A stretch of 64,000 bases of DNA from Bremia lactucae (lineage: Eukaryota; Oomycota; Peronosporomycetes; Peronosporales; Peronosporaceae). The stretch spans positions 640,204-704,203 of the forward strand of contig NW_027152016.1 of the NCBI RefSeq assembly GCF_004359215.1, written 5' to 3'. The position numbers and the translations under genes are program-made. Under the pieces are notes generated by a model. It searched no databases. It was not told the DNA's origin and saw only the letters and a list, made by a program, of their open reading frames with translations. Below, in pieces: positions 10,815 to 20,395 of this stretch; position 1 is the first letter of the stretch; every line of letters starts with the position of its first letter.

Positions 10815-11522
10815 AGGCGCCAGGCTTACACTGTGAACTTCGTCTTCGTATTTTCCGAAGACAATCACAAGAGTAATATTATTCTTGTGTTTGTTGGTCG
10901 TTTTAGCAAGACGGTACATCTTGCTGCATTGCCGGAGTCGATCACAGCCAAAGGCTGTGCTCGTGTTTATTGTCGGCACGATATTCCGACTCCATGGGTT
11001 ACCCCACAAATTGGAATCAGATCGAGATTTTAGATTCACAGCATAATTTTGGCAAACTGCGTTCAATCACTTGGAACACAGTTGAAAATGACAACTTCTG
11101 ATCATCCTGAAACAGATGGTCAGACGGAGCGGGCAAACCGTCTGTTAGAAAAGATACTTCGCAGATACGTCTACTCTTATAATAGTTAAAGCGAGTTCTT
11201 GCCGATGGTAAAATTTGTTATCAATAATTCAGTACATACTTCTACAAAGCATACACCATTTCTCGTGATTGGCTTACGCCACCCACGTATTCCCACATTG
11301 TTTGAAAGTGACTCTTATGCAAGGGAGGATGAAATCGCTCGGGCAAAGAACCTTCTAGCTCTAGCTCATCACGTATTAAACTAAGGCCAATGCGAAGGAT
11401 ACCACTGTTGGTTTATTAAGATTGATGTGGACAGACTCAGTAATAACAATAATACTATTACCGAAAACAAAAATTCTAATATGAACAACAATACTCTCGA
11501 TAATAAAAAAATTGACATCTCC
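10815..11522 (+). pseudogene. Inverted integrase core of E2
   Basis: The integrase core of E2 lies on the plus strand, whereas the rest of E2 gag-pol is on the minus strand. Readable plus-strand pieces: VNFVFVFSEDNHKSNIILVF, TVHLAALPESITAKGCARV, SDHPETDGQTERANRLLEK (11100-11150), FLPMVKFVINNSVHTSTKHT, and an Asn-rich linker (NNNNTITENKNSNMNNNTL, 11440-11500). The flanking zinc-binding part (11523 on) and the C-terminal part (10800 down) are both minus strand. The simplest reading is a ~0.7 kb internal inversion. Confidence 0.8.
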
Positions 11523-11790
11523 GCAGATAGGGAAGGCCAACACTCTGTCGGAACAGGCAGAGGATGTAACGGAGCACGAGATGAAAAACTGGGCTTCACC
11601 CGTTCGCAAATTTTGCAAGCGAACTCTTACTGGCGTGGCCAGTAGAAGGCGCGACTTATCGTGCGATAGGTCTTCTCACGTCCACGATGACCACTTATTG
11701 GTGCGTTGTAATACTCATACATGATGCGTAAACGCAAAGAATTATGGGTGAGGATGACGACACGAGGTGTGTCGCCAGTAATGGCTGAGT
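11523..11790 (-). pseudogene. Ty3/gypsy integrase zinc-binding N-terminus (E2)
   Basis: Minus-strand reading gives the integrase N-terminal part ending in VKPSFSSRAPLHPLPVPTEC, which matches E1 (VKPRPSSRAPLQPLPLLAEG) immediately before the core. At about 11520 the homology jumps strand into the inverted core. Confidence 0.7.
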
Positions 11791-11969
11791 AATACAGTAA
11801 CCTATTGCGTGTTGTGAATCGATCTGTTGAGGATCAATACAATTTCGACAATCCTTTTAAGAATTGTTGGGTCTGATTTCTAAGGCAATTCATCCTTTAA
11901 GAGCCTTATTTTCTTGATAGGCTCTTCTAAGTCGTCGAGTATGTTCTCGACTGAACACTTATTGTTGCG

Positions 11970-12485
11970 GCGGTGACTTTATGCTCACTGTTGCTTGTTG
12001 CAACTGTGGCCTGCTCACTGTTGATTATGCGCACATCGGGTCGACGGGATAGGGCATCAGCGATGACATTAAGTCGTCCTGGTTTATACTCCACGGAGAA
12101 ATGTACTCCGCAAAGAAAATCAACCTACTCGCCATTTTGCAAGAGGTGTGGACTGTTTACGGCTGTGCGTAAAGACGCATGGCCCGTATAAACAATGTAT
12201 GGTCTATCTCTCAAGAGATAGACCCTAAACTTAGCCTGTCCATATTTCATAACAAAGAGCTCCTTGTCATGCGCTGGTTAGTGATTAGAGCTGATGCGAT
12301 TTATGACAGACGACGCGCATGCGCCGTTTGTGTCATATTGCAAATACGCCAAGCCGAATGCAAAATCGCTGGCGTCACGGACCATATGAAACTATCGGTC
12401 TTGGTCCGCAATCGCCAAGATGGGCCATTGCATCAAGCTTTGCTTGATATTCTAAAAGGAACGCTGACAATCAGCGTTTCATGAC
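11970..12485 (-). pseudogene. Ty3/gypsy RNase H (E2)
   Basis: Decayed RNase H on the minus strand. DNA-level matches to E1 and E3 include the segments encoding the SFRISSKA region at the 5' end, the VCDASDFAIG-equivalent (here SVTPAILHS in a shifted frame), and FFAEY near 12080-12100. Many frameshifts. It lies between RT (12500 on) and integrase, as expected. Confidence 0.65.
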
Positions 12486-12499
12486 CACTAAACATTTTT

Positions 12500-13450
12500 C
12501 TTCAACAAAGAGGAAAAATGCACTGTCATTTCGACATAATTCCGTGAGTACTTGTGCAAGTACGCCGCTAGCCCAAGGAACTTTCTAAGTCCTTTGACCT
12601 TAACAGAACTGGCTAGTAGGTAATTGCCTTGATCTTTTCAGGAACAGGCGCACGCCGTGTTTACCGACGATTCACCCAAGAAGTGGTATTTCGCTTGCAG
12701 CGAATATACTTTTCTTGAGCTTTGCGTACAACTTATGCTTTCGCATAAGTGTAAATAACAGAAGAACTTGCGTTTTATGAACTTCCACATACGTCTTTCC
12801 GTCCATGGCCCGGCTATGAATGAATTCATCGTCAAAATAACTCGGTGCGGCTTCTCGCACCGGTCTCAACAGATTCGTTACGCATCTGTTGATTGTTGCA
12901 GGGGCGTTACTAAGCTCCTGCGGCATTACTAGCCACTCCCATAGCATACCGATAAGAGTACTTACTGCTGTGAACGGAATATCTGTTCACGCATTAGGAT
13001 TTGATAAAATCTATCCATCAGATCCATTGACGTAAAGATAGTACTGTTTGACATAATCTCAATGACGACGTCTTTTCGAAATTTCGGCTTTGAGCCGATA
13101 CCGTTGCATCATTCAATTGATTGAACGCATGTACCCATCCTTCTGTTGCTTTACGCCGACAGAAGGTCGGAAAGCCATGTGGGGGAGTTTACTCCTTCAC
13201 ATCGCCCGCTGTCAAGCGATCTGCAAAGAATTTGTCGATCGCTAATACTTGATCACGAGGCAATAGAAATTGCTTCATGACAGAATATTCGAAACTAAAA
13301 ACTAAAATTAGGTCGATTTCGTGTTCGAGTACCTTTATCCTCAGGCAACTCGCAAGATACTGATTCAGGGAAGACATACTTTCGATACTATTAAATACGT
13401 ATATAAAGGGTTTGTCTTTAAAGACTCCCACGATTGGGACGTAAGACATT
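12500..13450 (-). pseudogene. Ty3/gypsy reverse transcriptase (E2)
   Basis: Minus-strand RT. It shows MDLMDRFYQILMRE near 12985-13025, GMLWEWLVMPQELSNAPAT (12895-12950), PSYFDDEFIHSRAMDG (FDD intact, 12790-12845), and LMRKHKLYAKLKKSIFAASE. The protease-RT linker lies upstream at 13189-13449 with LAIDKFFADRLTAGDVKE. The thumb is frameshifted near 12640. Confidence 0.85.
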
Positions 13451-13879
13451 CAATCCGAGTTTTTTCATCGAGTACACTTTCGCTCATCAAAGAGCTGCAT
13501 AGCCCGTTCGTTCTCAGGAAATAGTATTGCCGACCAATAATCGGCAACGTAGTTGTCATCTATGAAAAGTACCAGATCTGCTTGACTTTGCCACTACGCA
13601 GACCACGCAAGAACCGCTAGGGTCTAGGGTTGGTAATATATTCAATTCCAAAATTTACTTCGGAGGCGCATACAGATCAAAAGAATAAGCGCCTACTCTT
13701 GATTCGTCATTAACTAAGACATTCAATGTCTCGATTTCTTCCTGGGATTTATCCACAGGCTACCGAGGGATCAATCCCTCGAGATGCTGAAGTCTAGTCA
13801 CCTTCTGATTAACTAATTGAGGAGATTTCTTCTCAAGTACGTGAAGGATTATTCTTCAACGTCTTCCGACTGTAATTGT

Positions 13880-14460
13880 GCTATCACAGTCGGGTCCTCT
13901 ACGGTCGACTCTCTACTCGAACTAGGATCATTGTGTTGCCCCTTTGGACAATCGGTATCTTCCTTGAATGTAGCCCGCTAGGCGTACATTCATGTCTCAA
14001 TCCACTCGACTTATTCGAGTGGTGGACCTTCGGCGCTGCCTGTGCATTCGCAAAGCCGCCGGTAGCTGACTCCAGAGGATGATTATTTATCACGCTGTGA
14101 TCTTGTGCAGTCGTACTAACGACCGTACTGCAAGTGAGGCCATCGCGCTCACTCGTAGTAATCCACACGCTTGTGGACGCTCCAAGACGTTCATCGGATG
14201 GCCATCGGTTGAACAAGTGGCAGGCATCTTTACGGATCGATGCTGCCATCTGATTCTTGGCTCATATTTTCTGAGCCAAGGTAAACCTAGGATGACATCA
14301 AATTTGTCATCCAAATCTAGTACGATGAAATCATCGTCGTACTGTAAATCTTTTAACGTGTAGTGAAATTTCACTACGCGTTTCATTACTTTATCGATGC
14401 GCCTGTCGCAAGATGCACCGTCACCTTCGTTGGAGGGATGTCGCGCTCAACATATTTGAG
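13880..14460 (-). pseudogene. Ty3/gypsy aspartic protease region (E2)
   Basis: The minus-strand frame at 14090-14386 reads VVKFHYTLKDLQYDDDFIVL and then FDVILGLPWLRKYEPRI, the typical C-terminal half of a gypsy retropepsin (D-x-I-L-G). The catalytic DTG lies upstream in decayed sequence (about 14480-14530, around the VDCGASN-type region on the minus strand). Downstream is a Ser/Thr-rich linker toward RT. Confidence 0.75.
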
Positions 14461-14679
14461 CCTACAACCCTCTAGCGACTGGCGACAATAAATTTATTCG
14501 ACGCTCCACAGTCCACCAGGGCCCTAAGTGACAAATCATTTGTCACTTTAATTTCAAGGTGATGAGGTGTACCTCATCGCCAGGTGCAAAGACACTTGAT
14601 GATTGTGTGTCTGAATCAATTTTAGTCAAGATATTTGCAAATTTTCTTAGGATTGCTGGATCAGTAGGGCGTTGCGCCC

Positions 14680-15554
14680 GATCGTTTTTTTAAGGTCAGC
14701 CTCGCTGTTGCCATATCGCAACAACGTCGGACCCGCGACCGTTGCTCTTTTTAACATCCGGTCCATCATTACGTTCAGTACCTCTCGGTATCCAGTTCCA
14801 AGCGGAACAGGTGGATCTTCGCGGGATCATCTGTAAAACCTTGCATGAACACCGTAATCAGCGTGTGTTCATGAACTGGGTTGTTTGTGATACAACTCGC
14901 TAAGAGTCGTATGTGCTAGGCATAAGCGTGCACATCACGCTTGCCTTGTTTGAGGTTCAGAAGCTCTTATTGATCTCTGAACTCAGCCCTAGGCGATTCA
15001 AACGTCTGTTTGAGCCGGGCTTTTAAAGCCTCTAGCGATTCAAAGACATATGGGTTGCGCAACTTAAGGCCTAGTGCCCAAGTTTTGGCACGACCCGTCA
15101 AATTTGACTGAGCAAATGTGACTTGCATTTGATCGTCGATAATGTGACGTGCCCTTATGGCATCGTCTAATTCGACAAACCATCTTAAAAGGGAGTCTTT
15201 TTCGACTCCCCTATATTTTGAGATGTCGATCTTTAGAGTTTCGGGACGACGCGTTTGCGTCATCCCAGGTACAGGGGTCTGTACCTGTTGTAATCTCAAC
15301 AGTTCCGCCTGTTGAGAGCCTTGCTGATTCAGCAAGGCTACTTTTTCCTTCATCTCGTCAAGTTCATGTTGTATGAACTTGGCGACGGTTGAATGGAGGG
15401 CATCTCTGTTCAAACCGGACAGCATGGCCAAAATGGCATCGTTTCCTACGGTCGATTTCATTCGTTCGACCACACTCCTTTCTATGTCAATTAGAAAGGA
15501 GTAACTATCTCGCGAAACATGATGCGTATTCCCATTATCATGTAACATGTCCAT
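14680..15554 (-). pseudogene. Gypsy Gag (Retrotrans_gag capsid domain), E2
   Basis: Gag of E2 starts at ATG 15554 and is open for 195 codons to 14967. A helical N-terminal part has QHELDEMKEKVALLNQQGSQ, followed by ETLKIDISKYRG and the capsid domain: LRWFVELDDAIRARHI, VTFAQSNLTGRAKTWALGL, ALKARLKQTFESP. Past the stop, homologous Gag continues to about 14690 in other frames (LLNLKQGKRDVHAYA, NNPVHEHTLITVFMQG). Gag being on the same strand as pol shows that 8809-9835 is not Gag. Related fragments lie at 45080-45367 and 56411-57056. Confidence 0.85.
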
Positions 15555-15589
15555 GTTAGATGATGGAACTGTGGTCCTTCGACGGACTA

Positions 15590-15602
15590 CAAAGTGCTAC
15601 CA
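15590..15602 (-). other. Primer-binding site of E2
   Basis: On the minus strand, two bases after the LTR end (...CCCCGTTACA TC), the sequence TGGTAGCACTTTG begins. A PBS starts with TGG, the complement of the tRNA CCA end. The following AGCA fits an initiator-Met-type acceptor stem, but the match is imperfect and the tRNA identity is a guess. A similar sequence (GATAGCACTTCG) follows the E4 LTR at about 44920. Confidence 0.45.
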
Positions 15603-15604
15603 GA

Positions 15605-16165
15605 TGTAACGGGGCACTACTGACTTGTACTGCTTCAGTACAAATCCACTTCGCACAGCCTCAGTGAGAGTGGTGCCTCACGTCACTTCACGTACACTAG
15701 TACGTGCAGAGGAAGACTCTCTTTAGAGCACTTGCTTTGAAGGGGGTTGATTAAAAGCTGTATTAAATGTTATTGAGTTCTTTCAATCTATCTACTTAAT
15801 ACTAATTTAACCATAAACTTATACAGAACATGTAATAAAGTCATATCTGTCTTTCTCTTTGCGCGCGTCCAGCGCTCACTGGACCGCGGAGCAAGTAGAT
15901 ATAATGGTCTAGATCGTTCAATGGATAAGCTTTCTGAATATTACCATGAAAAGTAATATTTTTTAATATTATCTATTTTTGAGATAATATGTTAATTACA
16001 GTAGAGTCTCCGTAATTTAATATCCTTTAATATAATTAACTCTCTTATTTTTTGTAAAAAAATAAATCCGTGGTGAGCCCAGGCCAAATTTTTAAAAATT
16101 TACTAGATAATAATTATTAAGGCCAGAGAGATTTTCCGCCGTACAAATATTATACTACCGCTAAG
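15605..16165 (+). repeat. Gypsy LTR, subfamily A (right LTR of E2)
   Basis: Starts TGTAACGGGGCACTACTGACTT and shares its first ~380 bp with the E1 LTR in inverse orientation. From about 15980 on, it carries a different right part (CAGTAGAGTCTCCGTAAT..., then AAGGCCAGAGAGATTT) also found at 32325-32478. The right boundary is uncertain, near 16165. Relative to minus-strand gag it is the 5' LTR. Confidence 0.7.
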
Positions 16166-16179
16166 TGACCATCACACAA

Positions 16180-17582
16180 AAAATGTCCAGAGTTTGTTGC
16201 TGAAGGGATTTTTGTTGAAGATTTTCACCTGATCCTGCATCTTCTGAACCATCTTTAAGAACTCCTCTCCAGTCTCCTGCTGCAACCAGAAAGTCTAGAG
16301 TTCTGCAAGCATCGATGCAGCATTCCAAAGAGGGACAGGCGGTGCGGCCACGCTATCGTCCTCAAAGCTGTAGCGGCCATGTGCTGACTCCGGCACTTGA
16401 ACGCTCTCGAGAATCTTTGCCTCTGTCGTAGTGTAGCTCACCTGCTCTTCGTCGGGATGGTTAAGTAGGAAGTTGATGGACATCGGGTTGCGATAAAGTT
16501 GTTAAGCTTTTTTCTGGAGGTCCGCAACGACTGCCTGCGGGACGTCCAGGCTGGCGTTTGTAGCGTTGTCTATGTCGGAGGTCCGGAGTTTGCAGTGCGT
16601 AAAGCAGTTGCGGATGCACTCAGGCTGCACATCCTGAATCCATGCTACATGCACCAGCTGAATCACCTCAAAGACGTTGATCTTCGCTGCATCCGGCTGA
16701 TTGTTCTCAAGTCGTTCCAGGAGCTGGCGGTTGAAGCGCGTGCGCAACAGCGCTGTATTCTCCCGAGTGATTCCGGCCACTGCCAGCACCTCCTTTTTAA
16801 TGTGCGCGGAGCAGTTGTCGAGGATTGGGATGACCTTGCGACCAGCAACGTGTTTGTCGAAGGCTTCCAGCCATAGTTTGAACACGTTGCGAGTCATACA
16901 CGCGTTCTTGTTGGCGTAATAGGCAACGCCCAGGCTTCTGTGGTCCACGTTTTTGAAATAGCGTGGGTTGAAGAACTTTCCGATGACTCTCAGCGGAAGC
17001 TTGTCGGATCCATCTTCGTTACAGCAGATGGTCATCGTGATCCGCTCTTTGCTCTGCTTCTAACCCTCTAGCTGGTGTTTCGAAAGCGATGAATCGGCGT
17101 GCAGTCGGTAGAATAGGCCGGTCTCATCCATGTTGTAGATATCGGCGGCGTTGTACTGGTCCAATTGAGCTCAGATTTCCGGCAGACACGCCTCCAGTGC
17201 TTCGACGTCGACAGATCCGCTTTCGCCAACGTGACGGTGCATGCAGATGCCGTGGCGATTTTTGAATTTTTGAAACCAACCAATTGATATAGTGGGTGCA
17301 TCCTCATCCTTGACCGATGGATACAGCGTTTTCATGTACGATTCCGCTTTTTCCTCCGCTGATGTTGACAACACCCTAACACTCAACAATCCATCGAGAA
17401 AGAGCCGCCTCCGACAGCGGGTACGAAACCACACGCTGTCGCTTGGATAGGAGGGCTGCATCGCTCTTGGCTGCACCCAGCAGTTCTGCAGAACGCTTCA
17501 GGACGTTGCTGATTGTCCCTTGGGTGACCGTGACTCCATGCTCCTCCAGCACAGAGCCTCCTGGGTGATGCAAGGACGTCTA
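16180..17582 (-). pseudogene. pogo/Tigger-like DDE transposase, copy 1
   Basis: Dead transposase of the CENP-B/pogo type. From 5' to 3' on the minus strand: an HTH part (TVTQGTISNVLKRSAELLGA, 17470-17530), a second HTH_Tnp_Tc5-type part (ISIGWFQKFKNRHGI), first catalytic Asp in NMDETGLFYR (about 17120-17150), and second Asp in PILDNCSAHIKK (16800-16835). The block that should hold the third acidic residue is missing. Compared with copy 2, 75 bp (25 codons, including QPCDA) are deleted in frame near 16745. A TAG stop at about 17060 is shared with copy 2. The 5' end is cut by the repeat at 17583. Confidence 0.85.
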
Positions 17583-18057
17583 TGCACTGCGAAGTGCAAT
17601 ACAAAACTTACTTTTAGCATAGCCGCTGGATTGGACGGATACTATGATAACTGACATTTCTTTTATTAGTACAATTATTTATGATTTCCGAATATCACAA
17701 AGAAGGAATTGCGTAACAGCTTATATTTTAATCAAAAGAGAATCTTATAAATCATTAAAACAAACATACAATTTAAATTCCTGAAGTAGATTAGGCCTTA
17801 ATCCCCTGTTCCTCAAAATTTTAATACAAGACATTCATATTGGCATATATCGTCGATAATTGGGAGCCATGTGTACAACTCTTTATACGAAGTCTGTGTG
17901 TCGCAAACCCACAGCGAGTGTATTCTGCCTAATTCATGTTTACTTTATCGTTGCCATTATTAAGTTACCTTTAAATCCTTTCCTCTTATTATTAAGATAA
18001 TAAACTTCTGACTTCCAATCGCCTTCACGCTAAGCTGCCATCCATTTCGTGTTTGTC
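17583..18057 (-). repeat. ~0.5 kb interspersed repeat, left copy
   Basis: Inverse copy of 34850-35350. Shared landmarks: the terminal palindrome TGCACTGCGAAGTGCA (17583-17598), GGGATTAAGGCCT-type and TGGGAGCCATGTGTAC segments, and CCATCCATTTCGTGTTTGTC at the right end. No coding potential is visible. It ends 91 bp before the RPAP3-like start codon, so it forms most of that gene's upstream region. The class (solo LTR, MITE, other) is unknown. Confidence 0.7.
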
Positions 18058-18148
18058 TTGTTAGGCTTCTAATAATTAAAATACCAAAATGTAATTTAAA
18101 TACTGATTATAATCTGTCAATATAAACAATCTTTTCGTTCTCCAAGCG

Positions 18149-19441
18149 ATGGAACCGAGTACTCTGTCGATGGTAAAGGATCATGTGTCGGACCTGTATG
18201 CGTGGGAAAAAGCAATCAGCAAGAACGAAAAAGTGCGGAAAGGAGCTTCGACTAATTTTGCAGTCCCCCCACCTCGAGAGGCAACATTTGTAACTTTAAA
18301 GTTTAGTGATGAAACAATCAATAGTACCAGCACCAGCACGAAATCACTGGATGCACACACATATGACAAAGGATACAAATGCCAAAAGGCAAAAACAAAA
18401 GAACCTTCAGTTTCGTCACCACTTTTAGAGAATCGAGAGGATTTCGAGAGAATTAATGGGAACACGTACTACAAACAAGGGGACTATGTTGCTGCTATTA
18501 AGAGCTACACTCGCTGTCTTGAGTACAATCCGCACAACACCGTCGTTCTGTCGAATCGCGCTATGGCTTATTTAAAAATTCATGAATATATTAATGCAGA
18601 AAACGACTGCACAGAAGCTGTAAAGAGCGATCCGACGCACGTCAAGTCATATATGCGTCGAGGAACGGCTCGAAACGCGTTAGGAAGGCACCGACTCGCA
18701 CTGCTTGATTTCCACCGCGCTGCTACACTCGATTCAAAGAATCGTCAAATTCAGACACAGCTTCAGTCGACGCGAGAGCTTATACGTACGGCAATCAAGC
18801 GTTCGCCGAAGCAAACAAAGTTTTCGATTGAAATCAAGGACAATTCAAATTTATCAAAACAGCCGTCGATTCATGCGAAAGCGTCTATTAAGCTACACGA
18901 GTCCGATGAAGCCTTGCCCTATCCTTGTTCTGCAAACGCAATATCATCTCAATCACAAGTTACAAATGCTAGTAAAAGCTCGGGTGTCTTACTACCCAAG
19001 CTTCCGGAGAAAGCACCTGCGACTTCGTATGAATTTGGCCGTATCTGGAAAGCATTGGCACTACGGGGAAGTATCGTGGAAAAGCGTCGACTGCTCACAT
19101 TACGCGCCAACTATTTGCGCAAGATCGATCCTTCTACTTTATGCAAAATATTCAAGAGTGGAATGGAGTCGGAGATGCTATGTGAGATTTTTCACGCTCT
19201 CCGTGAAGCTGTATTGGTGTCAACAGAAAATTCTGTCGTGTCAAATGAGAGCGTTACATTTGCGCGATTTTTTGCCGTTGAGCTAACAAAAGTGCCGCGT
19301 TTTAACATGACCATGATGTTACTTTCCAGCACGGAAAAGGAAGATATCGCATATGTCCTCAAACGAACGGAAGCACTGCTCCCGAACGACAAGCGACCTG
19401 AAATGGCTAACCTGAACAAGCTATATGATTGTATTTTGTGA
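18149..19441 (+). CDS. RPAP3-like TPR protein (R2TP/HSP90 cochaperone)
   Basis: Intronless gene for a 430-residue protein. RPAP3 is the TPR scaffold of the R2TP complex that, with HSP90 and RUVBL1/2, assembles RNA polymerases and PIKK kinases. Residues 11-30 (VSDLYAWEKAISKNEK) resemble the short N-terminal motif of RPAP3/SPAG1. Three TPR repeats cover about 97-198 (NGNTYYKQGDYVAAIKSYTR, LSNRAMAYLKIHEYINAEND, YMRRGTARNALGRHRLALLD). A low-complexity linker follows, then an RPAP3_C domain at about 289-385 beginning APATSYEFGRIWKAL. Human RPAP3 is longer and has two TPR blocks, so a SPAG1-like or single-block R2TP protein is the alternative. ATG 18149 is the first in frame. The gene converges on the KEOPS gene, 62 bp between stops. 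Confidence 0.88.
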   Translation: MEPSTLSMVKDHVSDLYAWEKAISKNEKVRKGASTNFAVPPPREATFVTLKFSDETINSTSTSTKSLDAHTYDKGYKCQKAKTKEPSVSSPLLENREDFERINGNTYYKQGDYVAAIKSYTRCLEYNPHNTVVLSNRAMAYLKIHEYINAENDCTEAVKSDPTHVKSYMRRGTARNALGRHRLALLDFHRAATLDSKNRQIQTQLQSTRELIRTAIKRSPKQTKFSIEIKDNSNLSKQPSIHAKASIKLHESDEALPYPCSANAISSQSQVTNASKSSGVLLPKLPEKAPATSYEFGRIWKALALRGSIVEKRRLLTLRANYLRKIDPSTLCKIFKSGMESEMLCEIFHALREAVLVSTENSVVSNESVTFARFFAVELTKVPRFNMTMMLLSSTEKEDIAYVLKRTEALLPNDKRPEMANLNKLYDCIL

Positions 19442-19503
19442 CGTCAAGATGAACAATACAATAATGGTTTTTACACGACAATTTACAAATTGTATTTTTT
19501 TTC

Positions 19504-20180
19504 TTATTTGCTGTAGCTCTTGGTCGCTATTCGGCATGTAGCTGCGTCGACGAGTGACGACTGTGTAAGCTCCAGTTCCGAAATCTTGTAAGCCTTTATT
19601 ATGAGTTGATTGTCTTGATGGGTGAGGGAAGCGCCAAGCTCTTCAAAAGGCACCTGTATGCCTTCTACATTTGCCTCCACCTCTTTTAATATCGCCTCGT
19701 CCGCGTCAAATACGCAGACTACGATCGACGTGGTCTTTTCACTGATACCAAAACGCTTAAAAGATTCCGACACGTTGCGTGACCCTGACATGTTAAAGAC
19801 TAGCTCGGCGTGCAGACTACGCGTGGTTAGACTTTTGGACGCATCAGACTGGAGCGCACGCATGGCAGCAGCATGTACCTGGAGAGGACCGGCAATCTAG
19901 AATTGGCACATGCAATTCAAATAATTAGACAAGTGCAGTGAGTATAAATCTGTACTATTAAAGATAGTACCAGATCTGCATTTAGCAGCGCCACGTCAAT
20001 TTTCTTGTCCATGAAACTTTGCCGTAGCACGGAGCTATTTTTCACGTTCACATAATAGCCAGCATGCAAATACCTGCGATTAATACCGCAAAAGACTGCG
20101 TCAGATAACTGACGCCAACGCCATTATTAAAAACTATACCGATTATCAAACAACGCGTAGGTGTGTTTCTCGAGCGTCAT
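19504..20180 (-). CDS. CGI121/TPRKB-like KEOPS complex subunit
   Basis: Three-exon gene: 20180-20140, 20073-19971 and 19896-19504; introns of 66 and 74 bp with GT...AG ends. The phases join cleanly to give 178 residues, close to human TPRKB (about 175). Cgi121/TPRKB binds the Bud32 kinase in KEOPS/EKC, which makes the t6A modification of ANN-decoding tRNAs. Family signatures are VNVKNSSVLRQSF (exon 2), ALLNADLIAGPLQVHAAAMR across the exon 2-3 junction, and AELVFNMSGSRNVSESFKRF and GISEKTTSIVVCV in exon 3. The start codon lies 215 bp from the divergent transketolase start. Confidence 0.87.
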
Positions 20181-20395
20181 AGGCGATTGGTTATGACACG
20201 CATAAAATCAGGTGGGGTTACCCCTATTATAGTAGACGAAGTACGGTTTAAGATACATCATAGGGATGTATGATTGGTTAAGAGCCTGACCAGTCACAAA
20301 GCTTGCGGTCCAGAACTCGCCAAGAATATCATTTTGATATTTTCTCTTCTTAAACATCTTGGTATCTTTTTGTTTAAATCATATTCTTTAGAATT
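20181..20395. promoter_or_regulatory. Divergent intergenic region, KEOPS gene / transketolase
   Basis: A 215-bp stretch between two divergent start codons. It must hold both 5' regions. It is AT-rich toward transketolase (TTTTGTTTAAATCATATTC) and has no recognisable TATA box. No match to an oomycete Inr motif that I would defend. Confidence 0.45.

Noticed and set aside
18705..19286. 193-codon ORF inside the RPAP3-like gene
   Set aside because: Same-strand shifted frame, very rich in Arg/Ser/Leu, no domain; the TPR frame is clearly the coding one.
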